Source: Haemonchus contortus (lineage: Eukaryota; Nematoda; Chromadorea; Rhabditida; Trichostrongylidae). From it: DNA of 64,000 bases. Of the stretch, positions 43,066 through 55,700 are shown in pieces. Under the pieces are notes generated by a model. That model worked only from the letters and a program-made list of their open reading frames with translations, was not told the DNA's origin and did not search any database. The DNA lies in the NCBI GenBank assembly GCA_000469685.2, contig LS997565.1, positions 50,504,501-50,568,500 of the forward strand. Reading direction: 5' to 3'. How positions within the stretch are numbered: the stretch's first letter is position 1; the number at the start of each line of letters is the position of its first letter. Both the position numbers and the translations under genes were made by a program.

Positions 43066-46000
43066 TACTTCTAGATTAAAAAAAACTAAAACGTTTTATA
43101 CGGAATAGTAACTTTCCAGCATGGCTTCTCACCGATAATACCGGCAAAGGATTACCGTGAACATGGGTAGCTTATACGCCTCCGATGAGCCGATATATCC
43201 GGAAATCAGTCCTCGGAATTGCGAGTAGTGTTTAAGGATCTCAACACACCGCGTTCTGTCACCATTAGGTCGGACTCGACCCAGTTAGGAAGTTATAAGG
43301 GCTCAAAAATTGGCTCATGAGTATCCTCGGACGAGTTTCACCGGCATTTTAGAGGATGCACGGATCACAAGAGAGCCCATGTAGGAGTTCAAGCAACTTG
43401 TCGCTGACCCATAGCGACAGTAAAAGACAGTTCTGTACAGTACTAGCTTGATGTAGTCAGCTCTTTGTACAATTGCAATAACTGAAATCTCGTCCGAATA
43501 CCCCTCGCATGTTCTCCATCATGGCGATCACGTCCAACTTCTGTTTTCCCTACTTTTGAGGAGCTATATTTCTCTCGAAACGGCGAATCTCTCTCTTTTG
43601 TCACTACCGATGAACTATTCACAATCTATACTTCCGTTTTTCGTCCCTGAACGGGTACCTCAGAATTATCGAGAACTGTGCCTTTAAAGTAGGAGAGTCG
43701 GTGGGTGGAGGCTCGAAGTGGCGTCAATCATTCTAATTCACGGGGTATTTTCATAGATATCTGGCAATGAGTGATATTTTTAGTAATGGTAGGAAAAAAG
43801 CTGAGGAAATGAAGTTAGTTACTTACTGATGCATCCGTAAAATATGGCGTCAGCAAGATTCTGAAGCGCATATGACTTGGCTGCCAGTGCAGAAATTTTG
43901 ATTCAACACGGTGTCGATCCTATGTAGCTGCCCGTTTACGCTCTCAATTTTTGGATTATTTCTAAGGCGAGACAATGGAAGGTACCATCAATTGGCACCT
44001 TTCATTGTGAAAGAATTCAAAACTATTGGCAAGGAACTGTTGGCAAATATTTCCCTTCCTATCATATGACTATATGTGCGGACGAGTCCCAGTAATTACA
44101 TCAACATCAGTCTATTGTCTATTGTAGTTGTTCAGTTCGAATGAATGATGTCATGTCTATCATTTTGATTGAAAATATATGTCAAAAACAAATTCATTGG
44201 TAGACAGAAGACTGAACTACCAATTTGTTGTTTGGTAACTATCTAAATGTTTTATTAGAAATAGGTATAAAGGCTAGGGGTATCTGCCTAAGGGATCTGA
44301 ATCCTTCTATAGCTCCCATTTTGGGATAGCTCCTTGAATTTCGTGAAAACTTACTGATCAGGTGGGGCGCGAACCACCGAACTTCTTCCGGCTGGTGGCG
44401 TCGCCTCGTATCAATTCAATGCTCCTTAGCCCTCAACTGATGTACCTGAATTCTAAGAACGTTCATTTCTTGAAGATGAGAAGTCGCACCAATGCTGGTC
44501 TGACTGACTGGTTTTCAAAGACAGGCACTCTCGCAAGAAATCGCTCGTTTGTCCCAACTTTGCCCTCACAGCGTTCGTCGACACACCCACTTCAGCCATT
44601 CCGAATGACCTCTTCCGAAATCGGTGAGTGTTCCTGTCACTGTCCCCATTCCCTTGCCCTTTCCGCATTGTTTTCTCCTGTTGGCTCAGTCAATTATATG
44701 CTCTGATCGCTACCATCACTCACACCAGAAACAGTCAGTCGAAATCAGTCGCAAACACGGTGGAGAAGTTGCCAGAAATGATGTGATTACAGTCAGGCCG
44801 TACAATTACATCGAGTTGTTTTCATCTACGTTCTCGTGCTCAAAAAAGTCTTATTCCTGTTTTTAATATCAGTCAGGTGATGGATGCTATCACCTTCATA
44901 CTTGGAGTTGCTTCAGTGCACGGCCATATTACGAGAAAGACCAGTCTAGGGAAACATTAGTATTTCTGCTCGGCCACAGTTCCCAAAATAATTCCTTATT
45001 TATACTAGCCCCAAAATTATCGAATGGTCAAAAGTCAACGTCTACAATTAGTATGTACCCAGTCACTTGAGGCTGTTTATAGGAGAGCTCTTGTCAATTA
45101 TAGAATGGAGTAGACGAGCGTTTTTTGCTCTTCTCACCCTGCAGTGAAAGACATTTTTATGTTTTCAAGGTGGAGGAAGCGCCTCCACTGCCGCTTTGGT
45201 CAGTGCCAGTCTGCGAGTCACGTCTCTTCACCTCCGATCTGTAAGGGTACTCGATCAGTCGGCCCATCCATGCTTCCCAAAGACTCGAAAATACCACAAT
45301 ATTTGCTTGATATTGTACTAAAAATTAGTTGGGCTTGACTTCTACTAAGGTCGAGGTGGTTCAGTGGCTTGAAGCGTGCTTCCTTGCATGCATGCTTACG
45401 GGTTTGATTACAGGATCGACATCCATTTTGACCAAATCTTCATAATCACCACTTTGATTCACTACGCTCCCTTCTATTTTTTTTTTGTTTAACCTACAAC
45501 CCGAACAATAGACATGAGCTGGAGAATGGAGATGCATAGCGCACTCTGCCTGCATATTATTCCACTTTTGCTGAAAACCGAATTTACCCAACGTAAATAC
45601 CTTTACTTATCGGTACTCCGCTTGATATTTCTTTCAACCGCCAGTGTTTAGTAGTCTAGCGATAGGAAACCCGTCATCAGGCTGGGCCGAGATCATGAAT
45701 AGTGAACTAATCAATTGTCCCATTTCTGTCACAAAAATTAAACACTAGAAATAGATCTATCCAACCGACTGAAGTAATTTATCAAAAACTCTCTCGCCCT
45801 ATAAATAACTCGGTAAATGTTTTCTGCTGCTTTATTTAGTGGACTGTACTTGCTACGAGAGATTTCTATGGTATGGCATGGTTTGACATCTTCAATTTGA
45901 AGTTATCTATTCAAGGGGATCAGATTTCTTCTCCTCAGACAAAAATAACCAGTGGGAAGCCACGACTTATCGGGACAAAGTAGGTTCCATCACTTGCATT

Positions 46001-46890
46001 ACACACAACCCGTACGAAGCGCTTTTGCTTGTGGTGGAAGAAAGTTGGATAGATCACCTTTCCCAAATCACCTTCGAATCTGACAGTCCCTTATCCAGAA
46101 GCACTTCTGTCGTAGACCATTAAGTGGTCAGACCGTTCTTTCAGGTCTCTGAATCCCATGCCTCCAGCCCTCTACTGCGGATTTCACCTCGAATGTCGTG
46201 ATTGCTTTGTTGAGTAGTAAAGGAGGTGCACCTCTCAGAGGTTGCACATAAGGATAGCGATATACTTCGTGCCAGACTGTAGACTATCAAAGGTTCGCTG
46301 TAATAGAAAGGCTCCCCACGCTTTGTGAAGTGATGCCGACATTCGTGCGCGAGTGCATCTTTTGAACGGGATACGTCAAAATTTGGTCTGTCGTCCGCCA
46401 TGTACGCTCTTTCTGAGCATAACGTACCACTTTCTTTTGTCCCCTTTCTCCCTCGGATATCTATCGTTCCAATTTTTTTTTTGCTTGGGAAAAGTAATGT
46501 AGGAATGCATTTCTGCCAGGCCTCACGTCTGCAACGGGACTGCTTAGCCCCGATTTGATTCTCACTTTTGCAGCATGAATTAATCAGACTTATTCTTACT
46601 CGTCGGGTCAAAGTCCTGACCTTAGTGGACTGTTAGTTTCAATCTAATCGAGAAACTCTTCTGGTAAACAAGGCAGGAACATATATCTTCGGGTGACTCT
46701 TCGAAGGAGTCTTTTTGTAAGTAGAATGGGAATGTACAAAATGTCCATGTTAGGTATCCATTGTCATTAGGTCCCTTTCAAATAAAACATGTCTCCCTAC
46801 AGAACTCATCATAGCAAAACCATGATTTCTTAAGCTTTATCAAGAAACCCTCTCTTATTCCTGCTAGTTCACCTGCCTGAAGAACGGACA
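43066..46890. other. No intact gene recognised; repeats and one odd peptide
   Basis: At 44362 after a CAG acceptor the frame reads VGREPPNFFRLVASPRINS, which resembles the FFRxV C-terminal motif of group II PLP decarboxylases. No catalytic lysine exon is nearby, so it may be a gene relic or chance. A tRNA-like head (GAGGTGGTTCAGTGGC, B-box-like GGGTTTGATTA) lies at 45353-45412. The rest has no clear feature. Confidence 0.35.
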
Positions 46891-46899
46891 TCAACCGAT

Positions 46900-47570
46900 G
46901 CCGATTGAAGATGGGATGCTTCAAAACCCCTTCAGAATATCTCACTATCTTCTTCTGCCGTAATGGATTTTTCGAACTCAATGATCGGTGCCAGTGAAAA
47001 TTGTACCCAACCTGGGCGTGGGGTATTGAGCTTCGGTCTTCTGCCTGCCGTCATCTGTTTACAATGCTTGAACGACATTTGTTTTTATCCGACGTCTCCA
47101 TATTTTGGGGAGAACTAGTTTTACTCCTTCCCACGTCTGAAGTATATATATGAAGGAGCAACATGCATAGAATAATGATAGGCGTTGATGAGTGTTTTTC
47201 ATTTTGAGGGCGTAGTGAGGTTGCCTTCCCCACTCATTCATGGCACCGACCCCGTCTGTGGAATCCCCGATCGTCCCATTGTGCGCAGTCATGATGCGAT
47301 TGAGTGCTTATCGGGACATATATTGTCTAGTCCATCTCCGATCCCCGTCAAGGCTATAAAGGCTCGTCGATACTGCTCAAAAAGCTTGGTCGTTTAATTG
47401 TTCTGATGTGTCGTTTCGGGTATCCGCCATATCAGTGAACTTCGTGAACGCATGATATTCCCAAGCTGTCGTGGTGCAATCCCCGATCTTTCCATTGAAA
47501 TCTCCACTGATGCGAACCTAGAACGGCCGCTCGATCGCTTCTTGGCAAAAACCGTTCATTGTGTGCCGTT
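46900..47570 (-). mobile_element. LINE (RTE-like) endonuclease fragment
   Basis: On the minus strand near 47440-47510 the frame reads SGDFNGKIGDCTTTAWEYHA. GDFNxKIG is the signature of the exonuclease-endonuclease-phosphatase domain of RTE-type LINEs. Downstream, about 47180-47300, is a related piece (AHNGTIGDSTDGVGAMNEWG). Stops and shifts separate them, so the element is dead. No reverse transcriptase motif was found nearby. Confidence 0.45.
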
Positions 47571-48447
47571 CGGGACCTGTTTGAGGTTGGACTTAGGCGC
47601 TTAATTGTGTGGAGTGTGACTTTGTTGTTAGCAACTTCATTCAGCTTCCAGACACTTCTTTCTCAACGTTCTTAATCCTATCAACGCACAATTCCCCTTT
47701 GTCTCAACAACTTTTTCCTTTACCACCTTTTCTTTTCTGATTAACCAGTGTTCATCTCGTTTTCCTGGGATCACATTCCCCTGCCCGTGCTTTCTCGTTA
47801 TTTCAGACAAATTCAGTTCACTAGCGAAAATACCGTAACTGTTTTGTTTGAATTGTAGTCACTGTCCTATTCAAAATTGGAAAAATCAAGTTAATCCCCC
47901 ATCACTGACACATCTTTTCCTTCCTCTCCCTTCAGCTGCCTCGCCGTTTCCCTCTTGATTTCATCCCTTAAACTCGCATTCGGCCTGTTCTATAGTCTAC
48001 TACTGCCATTCTTTAAGTTGGAAGACCTATCCTTTCGTACCCCCTCCCTGGTGCCAAACAACTGCTCCTCATCGACGAAAGCTCAATTCAAGAAGCTTGA
48101 TCCCCTCCCCCCCCCGCCCCCCCCTTCAATGGATCTTCGTCCTAAGGTACGACTGGCTCGTGAAGAGCTACGCTTCTCCAGATAGACTCCCCAGTCACGC
48201 TTTCTTTCCATGACCTCGTAGGTACGATAAAAAATACGATAAAAAGGGTAATGAGCCTGTTTGAGTTTATTTTCAAGGTGACTTAATTGAAAACACTTTC
48301 GCAGAAAATGACGACTTATGTCACTTACATTTGAACATAAGGAAAGAGCATTTGTGTGGCAGCGCCTTTTCTTGCAGCATGATCTTAGCCTATGTATCCA
48401 TTGTTGACTATTCATTCCATCGTTCGAAGACTACACGAGTAATTCCC
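47571..48447. other. No gene recognised; C-rich run
   Basis: It contains a C homopolymer-like stretch at 48104-48124 with a single G interruption, and pyrimidine-rich sequence upstream of the dehydrogenase gene. No further feature is supported. Confidence 0.4.
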
Positions 48448-48457
48448 ACGTTTCCAG
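48448..48457 (+). promoter_or_regulatory. Probable spliced-leader acceptor of the SDR gene
   Basis: CACGTTTCCAG ends at 48457, seven bases before the ATG at 48465. Confidence 0.55.
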
Positions 48458-48464
48458 ATAGAAA

Positions 48465-51400
48465 ATGGGGAGAGCATCGTTCCCTAAACGAGTGCTTATG
48501 GCATTCGCATTCATATTTGTCTTCCTCTGGTGTGTACTGTTCAAAGATCTTCCCCGCCTGTTGCTTCAACGACGGAAGAAGATAGAAAATCAGGTCAGTT
48601 CCAGTAGTTTCAGTAGTCCCACGGCATTCACCAGGTGAACAGCGTCTTCTCATTCGCAACAAGAGTAGCCCCTGCCTGATTTTCAGATTGTGGTCATCAC
48701 CGGCGGAGCAATGGGCATAGGAAAGGAAGTGGCAAAACGTCTGGCTGTCCAGCACAAGGCGAAAGTTTGCATACTCGACGTGAACGAGGTGAGGGCAGTA
48801 ACGGTTCTGTCAGTTAGACAGCCTTTCAATAGAGATAAAGTATGGCTGTGCAGCTTTGAAGACACAGTCGAGCCCTTTTCCTTTCAGAAGGAGGGCCTCA
48901 ATGCTGTTGATGAGATCTCCAGAGAAGGTGGCATAGTACGGTTCTTCCGATGTGATGTCTCAGACCCCGAAACGCTGAAATCTACTGCAGACGAAATTCG
49001 GAACGACCCACTGTTAGGTAAGACTACTCGAACATTTGCGGTTTCCATTTAGGACCAACTAAGAACAATGATTCAGGGCCAGTGAATATATGTATTGCTA
49101 ATGCAGCAGTGCTTCGACTGGGTGAATGCTTGGATTTGTCGGAAAAGGATTACAAGATGAATTCCGACGTGAATATCCTGGGGCATATTTACGTGAGTTT
49201 ATCGAAGTAAACAGGCATCAATCACTAGTATACTGGCCCTACTTCTTTTCAAATTCAGTATCTGAATTTCTGTGAAGGTCACGAAGAAATGAATTTGCTA
49301 GATAGGGGAAATTTTGAAAAAAAAACTCAAAGACCCTGAGCCTACACTGGAAATCCTGAAAGCAGTTTACAGTAGCCTTGCTAGCTAGATCCTTCTTACC
49401 TCGGTTCTCCAGATTCCCAACAGGCTTACAAATTCATCACAAATCATATTCCAAAAATGATTGAAACAACTTTCAGACTGTGAAGGCGTTCCTTCCGGAT
49501 ATGGTAATCGCTGAAAAGGGACAGATCGTATCCATTGGCTCCATATGCAGTTACTATGGTGATCACTATGGAACGGCTTATTGGTAAGGAGTACTGTTGA
49601 ACAGCATAGGACTGTCCGATTTCCGAGAGCAATCCGTTGCAGTGACAAAAGAGATGTCAGTGCTCGATCTCAATATTTTCGAATATTTTCGAACAAATCT
49701 CGAATTAAAAACAAAAAAGTTGATTATTCACTACCTGTAGACAATGGCTGTGATATCCCCAGAAAATGGAACCATCTAGACTTTGAATAGAAAGCCGGTA
49801 TATGGTAGAACGGTAGAATGAAATGCTCCATAAAGTGGTGTTTCCTGTTCCCACCGAAAGGGCTCTTGACAAATTTTTTCTATTTTTATACTTGTAAGGT
49901 AAGGTAAGGGTAATTGTCGACATTCCAATTATTCGACGGCTCCTTACAGTTTCTCTGTGAACAGAAGTTCCTTTCCCCAGTTTGCTCCCTCCCGACTTTC
50001 GACTTTTACCTATCTTACTATTGCCCTTTTGAATAGCTCAACTTGCCCGAACAATGCAATTTATAACTTCGGATCCTCGGAAGATATACAACAAATAACA
50101 AATTACGATTCAGAAAGCTTTGCCATTCAGAAAAAGCCTGGCCTCTAACTTATCAAGCCTCAACCATCGCTGGCTCTGCTTTGCCGAGCCCTAATTTATA
50201 GATATGCTTTCAGTGCAGCGAAATTTGCATGTCGAGGATTCATGGAGGCACTTCAGATGGAAATGATAGCCAAAGGATTCTACAACAAGATTGTATTCAC
50301 ATCCATTTACCCATACTTCGTGAAAACGGGCTTTATTGAACAACTCAATGAGCCATACAGCACGTACGTTTTTACCTCGAAGGAGACTTTCGTCATTCCC
50401 CTCTTACTAGGGAAGGGTTTCAACTTCCCATGGAACTTTGAATAGAAACCTAAGTATATCGATAGGGCTTGTAAAGTTATTAAGAAATATGGAAATTAAA
50501 ACTGCAAAATGAGTCTGCCAAAAAAGTTGTGAGCCTTCAAAGTCTGCATGCTTAAGCATAGAGAGCTAGTGCCAGTTGATAACCCGAGCTGCCCGCAATG
50601 TCCACAAGGGTCCCGTGGCGAAGTGGCAGTGATCTCCCTCTCTAGGTGAGCGATGAGGGTTTGATGGCCGGGATTGTTTTCGCTTTTGCAACACATGCTT
50701 TCATCCGAATGAATACTTCTAAACCGTTTTTTCTTACTAATTTGAGTTCACGCTTTGATTCGGCCGTCATTGATCACCTACCTATCACCTATCACCGCAC
50801 TTATTTGAAATTTGTTGAGGTGGAGGGGGAAACCCAAATCACGCAAGACAGATATGCGTGACAAACTGAATATTGATGAAACAATCCAAGAAATGAATGA
50901 AGTAGATATGCTGTTCACAAAATGCTAACCTCATTTTTACATGCGGTCTCTCTACAACCACCACCATCTACAAGTTTTCTCTACCCATTTTTTGGGTTGT
51001 TTCATCGATGTTGGCTTTTCTCGCGTGTCCAAAACTATTTTACTTTGGGTGTGGGTATGTGTGTTTCGATGTTGAAATTGAAAGAGCGTTATAAAAATGA
51101 CGTGGAGAAGTTTTAAATAAGTGCGGAGATGGATAAGTGATTCGAATGATAGCCGGAACAAAGCGAGTCTAAATTAGTAAGAAAATACGGTTTAGGAGTA
51201 TTCATTCGGATGAAAAATGTTTTGCAAGAGCGAAAACGACGACGGGAATCAAACCCTTATCGCTCACCTGGAGAGGGAGAGCACTGCCACTGCGCGGCGG
51301 GGACCCTTGTGGTCATTGCGGGTAGCTGGGGTTATCAACTAGTACTAGCTCTCTATGCTTAAGCATGCAGACTTCGAAGGTTCACAACTTTTTTGGCAGA

Positions 51401-51885
51401 CTCATTTTGCAGTTTTAACTTCCATATTTCTTAATAACTTTACAAGCCCTATCGATATACCTAGGTCTCCATTCAAAGTTCCATGGGAAGTTGAAACCCT
51501 TCCCTGGTTAGTGTGCTCACATGCATGCCATTTATAGGTTCTACGACGTTCAGCCAGTGGACAAGTGTGCTGAGGAGATTGTTGATTCCATCCTCAAAGA
51601 GAGAGTCTCTCACTTCATCCCCGGTGGAATCGGATTCCTCTGCCTCTACTTGAAATGGTGGGTATCTAACGAAATCCTCAAACTGAATATATGAATATGG
51701 GATTACATGAACGCTGACGAGTGACCCCAACACAACGAGTGACCCCAACACAAAATCAAAATCGCTCTGGATTGATCACTTCCGATTTGGCACTCTTTTT
51801 CGTTCAGAATCCCAGCGGCGCCTGGACGGGTGCTTGGCTCAGGGGAGCTCTTCAGCTCTTTGAGATCATCTTCCACAGAATATGA
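48465..51885 (+). CDS. Short-chain dehydrogenase, SDR16C/17-beta-HSD11 type
   Basis: This is an NAD(P)-dependent oxidoreductase, probably anchored in ER or lipid-droplet membrane and acting on a retinoid, steroid or fatty alcohol; the substrate is not visible. Exons: 48465-48593, 48687-48788, 48888-49017, 49077-49192, 49477-49583, 50214-50363, 51538-51661, 51808-51885; phases agree and give 311 aa. An N-terminal hydrophobic helix (about 12-28) precedes a basic stretch (LLLQRRKK). The cofactor loop is TGGAMGIG (48-55), then NAAV (129-132). The probable catalytic serine is S181, and the YxxxK motif is Y194-K198 (YCAAK), split by an intron. The C-terminus ends in an amphipathic helix (LRGALQLFEIIFHRI). 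The last donor (GTATCT at 51662) was chosen because the nearer GTGGGT would create a stop. A foldback element fills intron 6. Confidence 0.92.
50408..51507. mobile_element. 1.1-kb foldback element in the SDR intron
   Basis: The left arm (about 50408-50811) is repeated inverted at about 51110-51507. Outer ends are AGGGAAGGGTTTCAACTTCC and its complement, with shared blocks AGCATAGAGAGCTAG and GGACCCTTGTGG-like. The arms contain a tRNA-like B box (GGTTTGATTCCCG in the right arm). The central 300 bases are unpaired. It lies wholly inside intron 6 of the dehydrogenase and has no coding region. Confidence 0.8.
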
Positions 51886-52626
51886 TTTCTTAAAAATATT
51901 ACAACAACCACTATTCGCATCCTCGTAACAGATTGAACCCCAAGAGAAAATTCCCAATGCACTGACCATAGGAGGAGCTGATTTTCAAACCCAAAATGTG
52001 TGGTCATGCTATGAATGAGCTCTTGGTTCTTGAATAAGACATGGGGTCGCGAAATCCATGAGAAAACTCCTGGCAATACCGACTAATAATCCTACGATTG
52101 AAGATGTTGTGGGTAATTTTAATAGAGCTTGATGGCTCCTACGATTGAAATTTTTTCAACTTGGCGATTGACTCGTTGCTGACCTCAGAGCTTACTTGTA
52201 TTGGAGCGGAACCAGAATTTGTTTGTTCTGAGAGGGAGACGTTCCTGGCTGTTCAGGCCGGCAAGTTCAAGTAGTTGATAGTCAAAGAGGCCGACAAGAG
52301 AATACGAGCAACTATCCGCTGATTCCTAGCATCGAAAAGCGCCATGAACTGCTATTCTGCCTTATCTGTCTTACAAAGTACATAGAAAGAGAACCCAGAG
52401 CATTGAAAGAGCCATGCCCCCATCAATCAAATGATTTTCAGCCTGTCCACGAAAGCGCTTCTGCCGTATGGTCGCAAGGTTTTCAACTTCACTTATCATC
52501 CAAAAGAAAAATCAAATCCGGTGATGAAAGTATGAACACCTGCCTGGCAATCAGCCAATCTACAAGGGTGATCCTTGTTTATAATGTATGTTCATAAATG
52601 TTTACGGTCTGTATAGGAATCTAAGC
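51886..52626. other. 3' flanks of two convergent genes; nothing else seen
   Basis: The dehydrogenase (+) and the acidic-protein gene (-) converge here. No AATAAA was found close behind the dehydrogenase stop. No other feature. Confidence 0.4.
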
Positions 52627-52632
52627 TTTATT
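52627..52632 (-). terminator. Poly(A) signal AATAAA of the acidic-protein gene
   Basis: AATAAA on the minus strand, 155 bases after the TAA at 52788. Confidence 0.55.
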
Positions 52633-52787
52633 AAATTGTTAAGGAAATTTCTTTCCGACATATTTGTATGCATTGTTATGATTATTGTACTTTTATAAAT
52701 TTTTATTTAACTGATGTATGATATTTGATTGAACGCGTAATTAAATCATCAGTGATATGGTGTAATATGCCTAGTCACGGGGGGTTT

Positions 52788-55700
52788 TTACACCCTTGAC
52801 AAACACAACAAGACGGTGACAATTAGACTGAGAATGGTCGACGAAAGAGCAGCCGAAGCAGGTTCCCTTCCCATCTTCTCGCTGGATCCCTCATCGAAGA
52901 AGTCTCCTATCCTTGAATTTGTCATATCCTCTTCATCTCCGTCATCGTCAACAGGCAATATTCTGGCGACTTCTGCCCCTAACCCTAGACCTATCTGGGG
53001 TAGAGCATCGTCTTCATCACTGTCGTCCTGAGGATCTATGACAGGTCTCACTTCAGCCTTTCCGTCTCCAGGCAATTCCTCATCCATTTTCAAAATGCCG
53101 GGTCCACTCGATTGAGTTTCTGAGATCCTCGTTCCTTCTTCTCTATCTTTATCTTCAAGGGTAGGGTCCTGATCAAATTCCTTGTCTCGAGCAAGTTCAA
53201 ACATTTCGTTAACAATCTGTTCAACCTTGTCTTCTGCCTTTTGCCCCATTTCTTTGGTATCTTCGACATCATTTTCAGCTTGAAATACTTCTTCGAGACC
53301 GCTGAGGTCCGGCCTTGCAGCAACCCCAACAGTTTCTTGGCCACGGTTCCGCTCGGAATCGGCTTCCCTCGAATCAACGTAGTCACTAGCAGTCGGAAGA
53401 AGAGCAGCGCTCGTGTCAATTGCGTTCTCATCATAGCTGGCCTCGATGTCATCGCTCCTGCTCACTGCTGCTTCCGCTTCAGTAGCAGACACTGAAAACA
53501 TTGAAAACATCATAATTAGACATTTGGCGAACCATATCAAGAAATTCTGATTTCCTATTTCGAACGGTCTCCTCAAAAGTAAAGTGAAGTAATTAAGTAG
53601 TTTCTAAGTTAAGCTAGGTCATCCAGCTCGTGTAGCTATGCTTCGAATCACAAAAAGAAACGGCTGAGAATCCATCTTAAAATACCTCGGGTGTTCAGAT
53701 ACGCAAAAACTGATTAGTGCACGGGGTAATGGCACCAAAAATGGCGAGTCAGTTGGATGTTAACACAACATGTGCAGTACAAGTAAACCCAAACTCGACG
53801 TACTAACTCTTCTCTTAGCCCCCCCCCTCTTCTGAAAGGAAAAGGGATTTTAGGTAACAGCACGGGAGATTCGCATCTAATCGCTTAGTGGTTATAGCTC
53901 TTGATTACTGTCAAACGACCCATTGCTCATGGGGAAAATCTGGGTACCAAATCTATAGGAAAAGGTAACACACTGACCTCGAGCTTCATCTTCTCCCGCT
54001 GGCTGTACATTCAGCTCCGAACTTTTGAGTGGACGGACCAAGTGCTCAAAACCTAAATTAAGCAGTATCAGAGAATAATTCGAGAGATTACAGAAGTAGA
54101 AATAAAAGAAAAATTGTTGATATCAAAGTGATCAAGGTAGTTCAATGAACATGCTAGAACAAGCGAAAGAGCAGTTGTTTTCGCAAGTTAATTAGAATGA
54201 GCCATGCACATGGCTACTCTAAAAAGAGCTGAAAGCTTTCGAGTGCCTTCATAGCCTCGACAATACAATCAGAAGGGAATCTGAACGTTCTGTGATGTTC
54301 GCTTCTCTTGCAAAGTTCAGTACTTCTACACTTTATAAGTGAAAGGTATATACTCGAATTGACCGTTCCTCATTCTCTTATCTCATAACCAAAAGATCAA
54401 AATTGGTTCTGAAGTATAATCAAATTAAGCCTAAACCCAAAAAGCACTCTTTGGGGCCGTGTTGTCTCGAAATTGCCCGAAACAGTTATAGCTACGACTT
54501 GCCGTAACCGGTTCCAAAGACCGGAACATCCTTTTAGTGCATAATAATTTCGTGAAAAGGCAATCCTCAGCGCTCCGCCATTTTCCGATTCCGAGCGACC
54601 TCAAACAAGCCCCGCAACCTCCGAATTCCTATCATGTCATTGAATAAAAGGTTTTTTTTCTAGGACAACTCCGCCTAGATTTACGACTGCCTCAATTGGA
54701 TGCGATTCTCACAGCGATCGCAATCGCTTCGAGATTGTGAATGAGGGAGATCCCATTCAACGACGTACATATCTGGCGAATGCATTATGTATTGGGTCTC
54801 ATCCCTGACCCTCTTGGAGCTGTAGAAAGCTAAATCAGGGAGCAAAGATCAAGGGTTGCGACGGGAGTACACATTATTGGCCATACATATAAACTATGCA
54901 AACGAAGGTGAAAAGATTGGAGGAGCCGATGAGCGAGAATTGGTTCCTGCTAGCAATCTGTGTCTGACGCATTTTTGGAAAATGAATGAGCCCGAAAATT
55001 CCTAGAATTGAATCAGGGTTCTTATACAAACCCTCTTGTTCGCCTCCATAGGTTGAGCTTATTACAGTTTTCAATTTCCTGGTAGTTAATTCCATGTAGC
55101 TTCATAAGACGACGCCATTTTTTCTACATTCAAACATTAAATTGTAAAATTAAATTAAATCAAATAAAATTATAAAATAAAAAATTAAGTTATAAAATTA
55201 ATAAACTAAATTAAATTTTGAAAAATTTGGAAAAATTTTGGGTTTACCAGGAAGAATTCTGCCTTCCTCGTCAACTGGCACCAGTACGTTGCCCTCTTCA
55301 TCGACAGATCCAACTCGAGGATCATCTATGGACATGTAGATTTCTTCCTAAACAGGAATGTTAACTGACTTGCGAACTATTTTGCATTTGTGCGAGCTTA
55401 CAGACGCGACGCGTGCGGCTGCGGTGCGTCCGGCTCAAGGAGCATTCTACCTTCTACACGTGAGGGTAATTCTTCATTTTTGATTGTTTTTTTTGCTTTT
55501 GCCTTTTGATAGCTGCTTCAGTAATTATCGTCTAAGTAACTTCGCTCGCATAACGATTACATCGTAGTATAACAATGAGTACTGAATAGCCAAAAAATCA
55601 TGAAGGGTCCCAAAAATCCACTCACCTCTTCAAATTCCAACGGTAGGGGCGGAAGTTCTGCATTATCTTGACTAAGTAGACGTGATGTTCCCACTAATGT

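Noticed and set aside
46141..46611. 156-codon open frame on the minus strand
   Set aside because: No recognisable domain and no supporting splice sites. It may be part of decayed LINE sequence but cannot be shown to be a gene.
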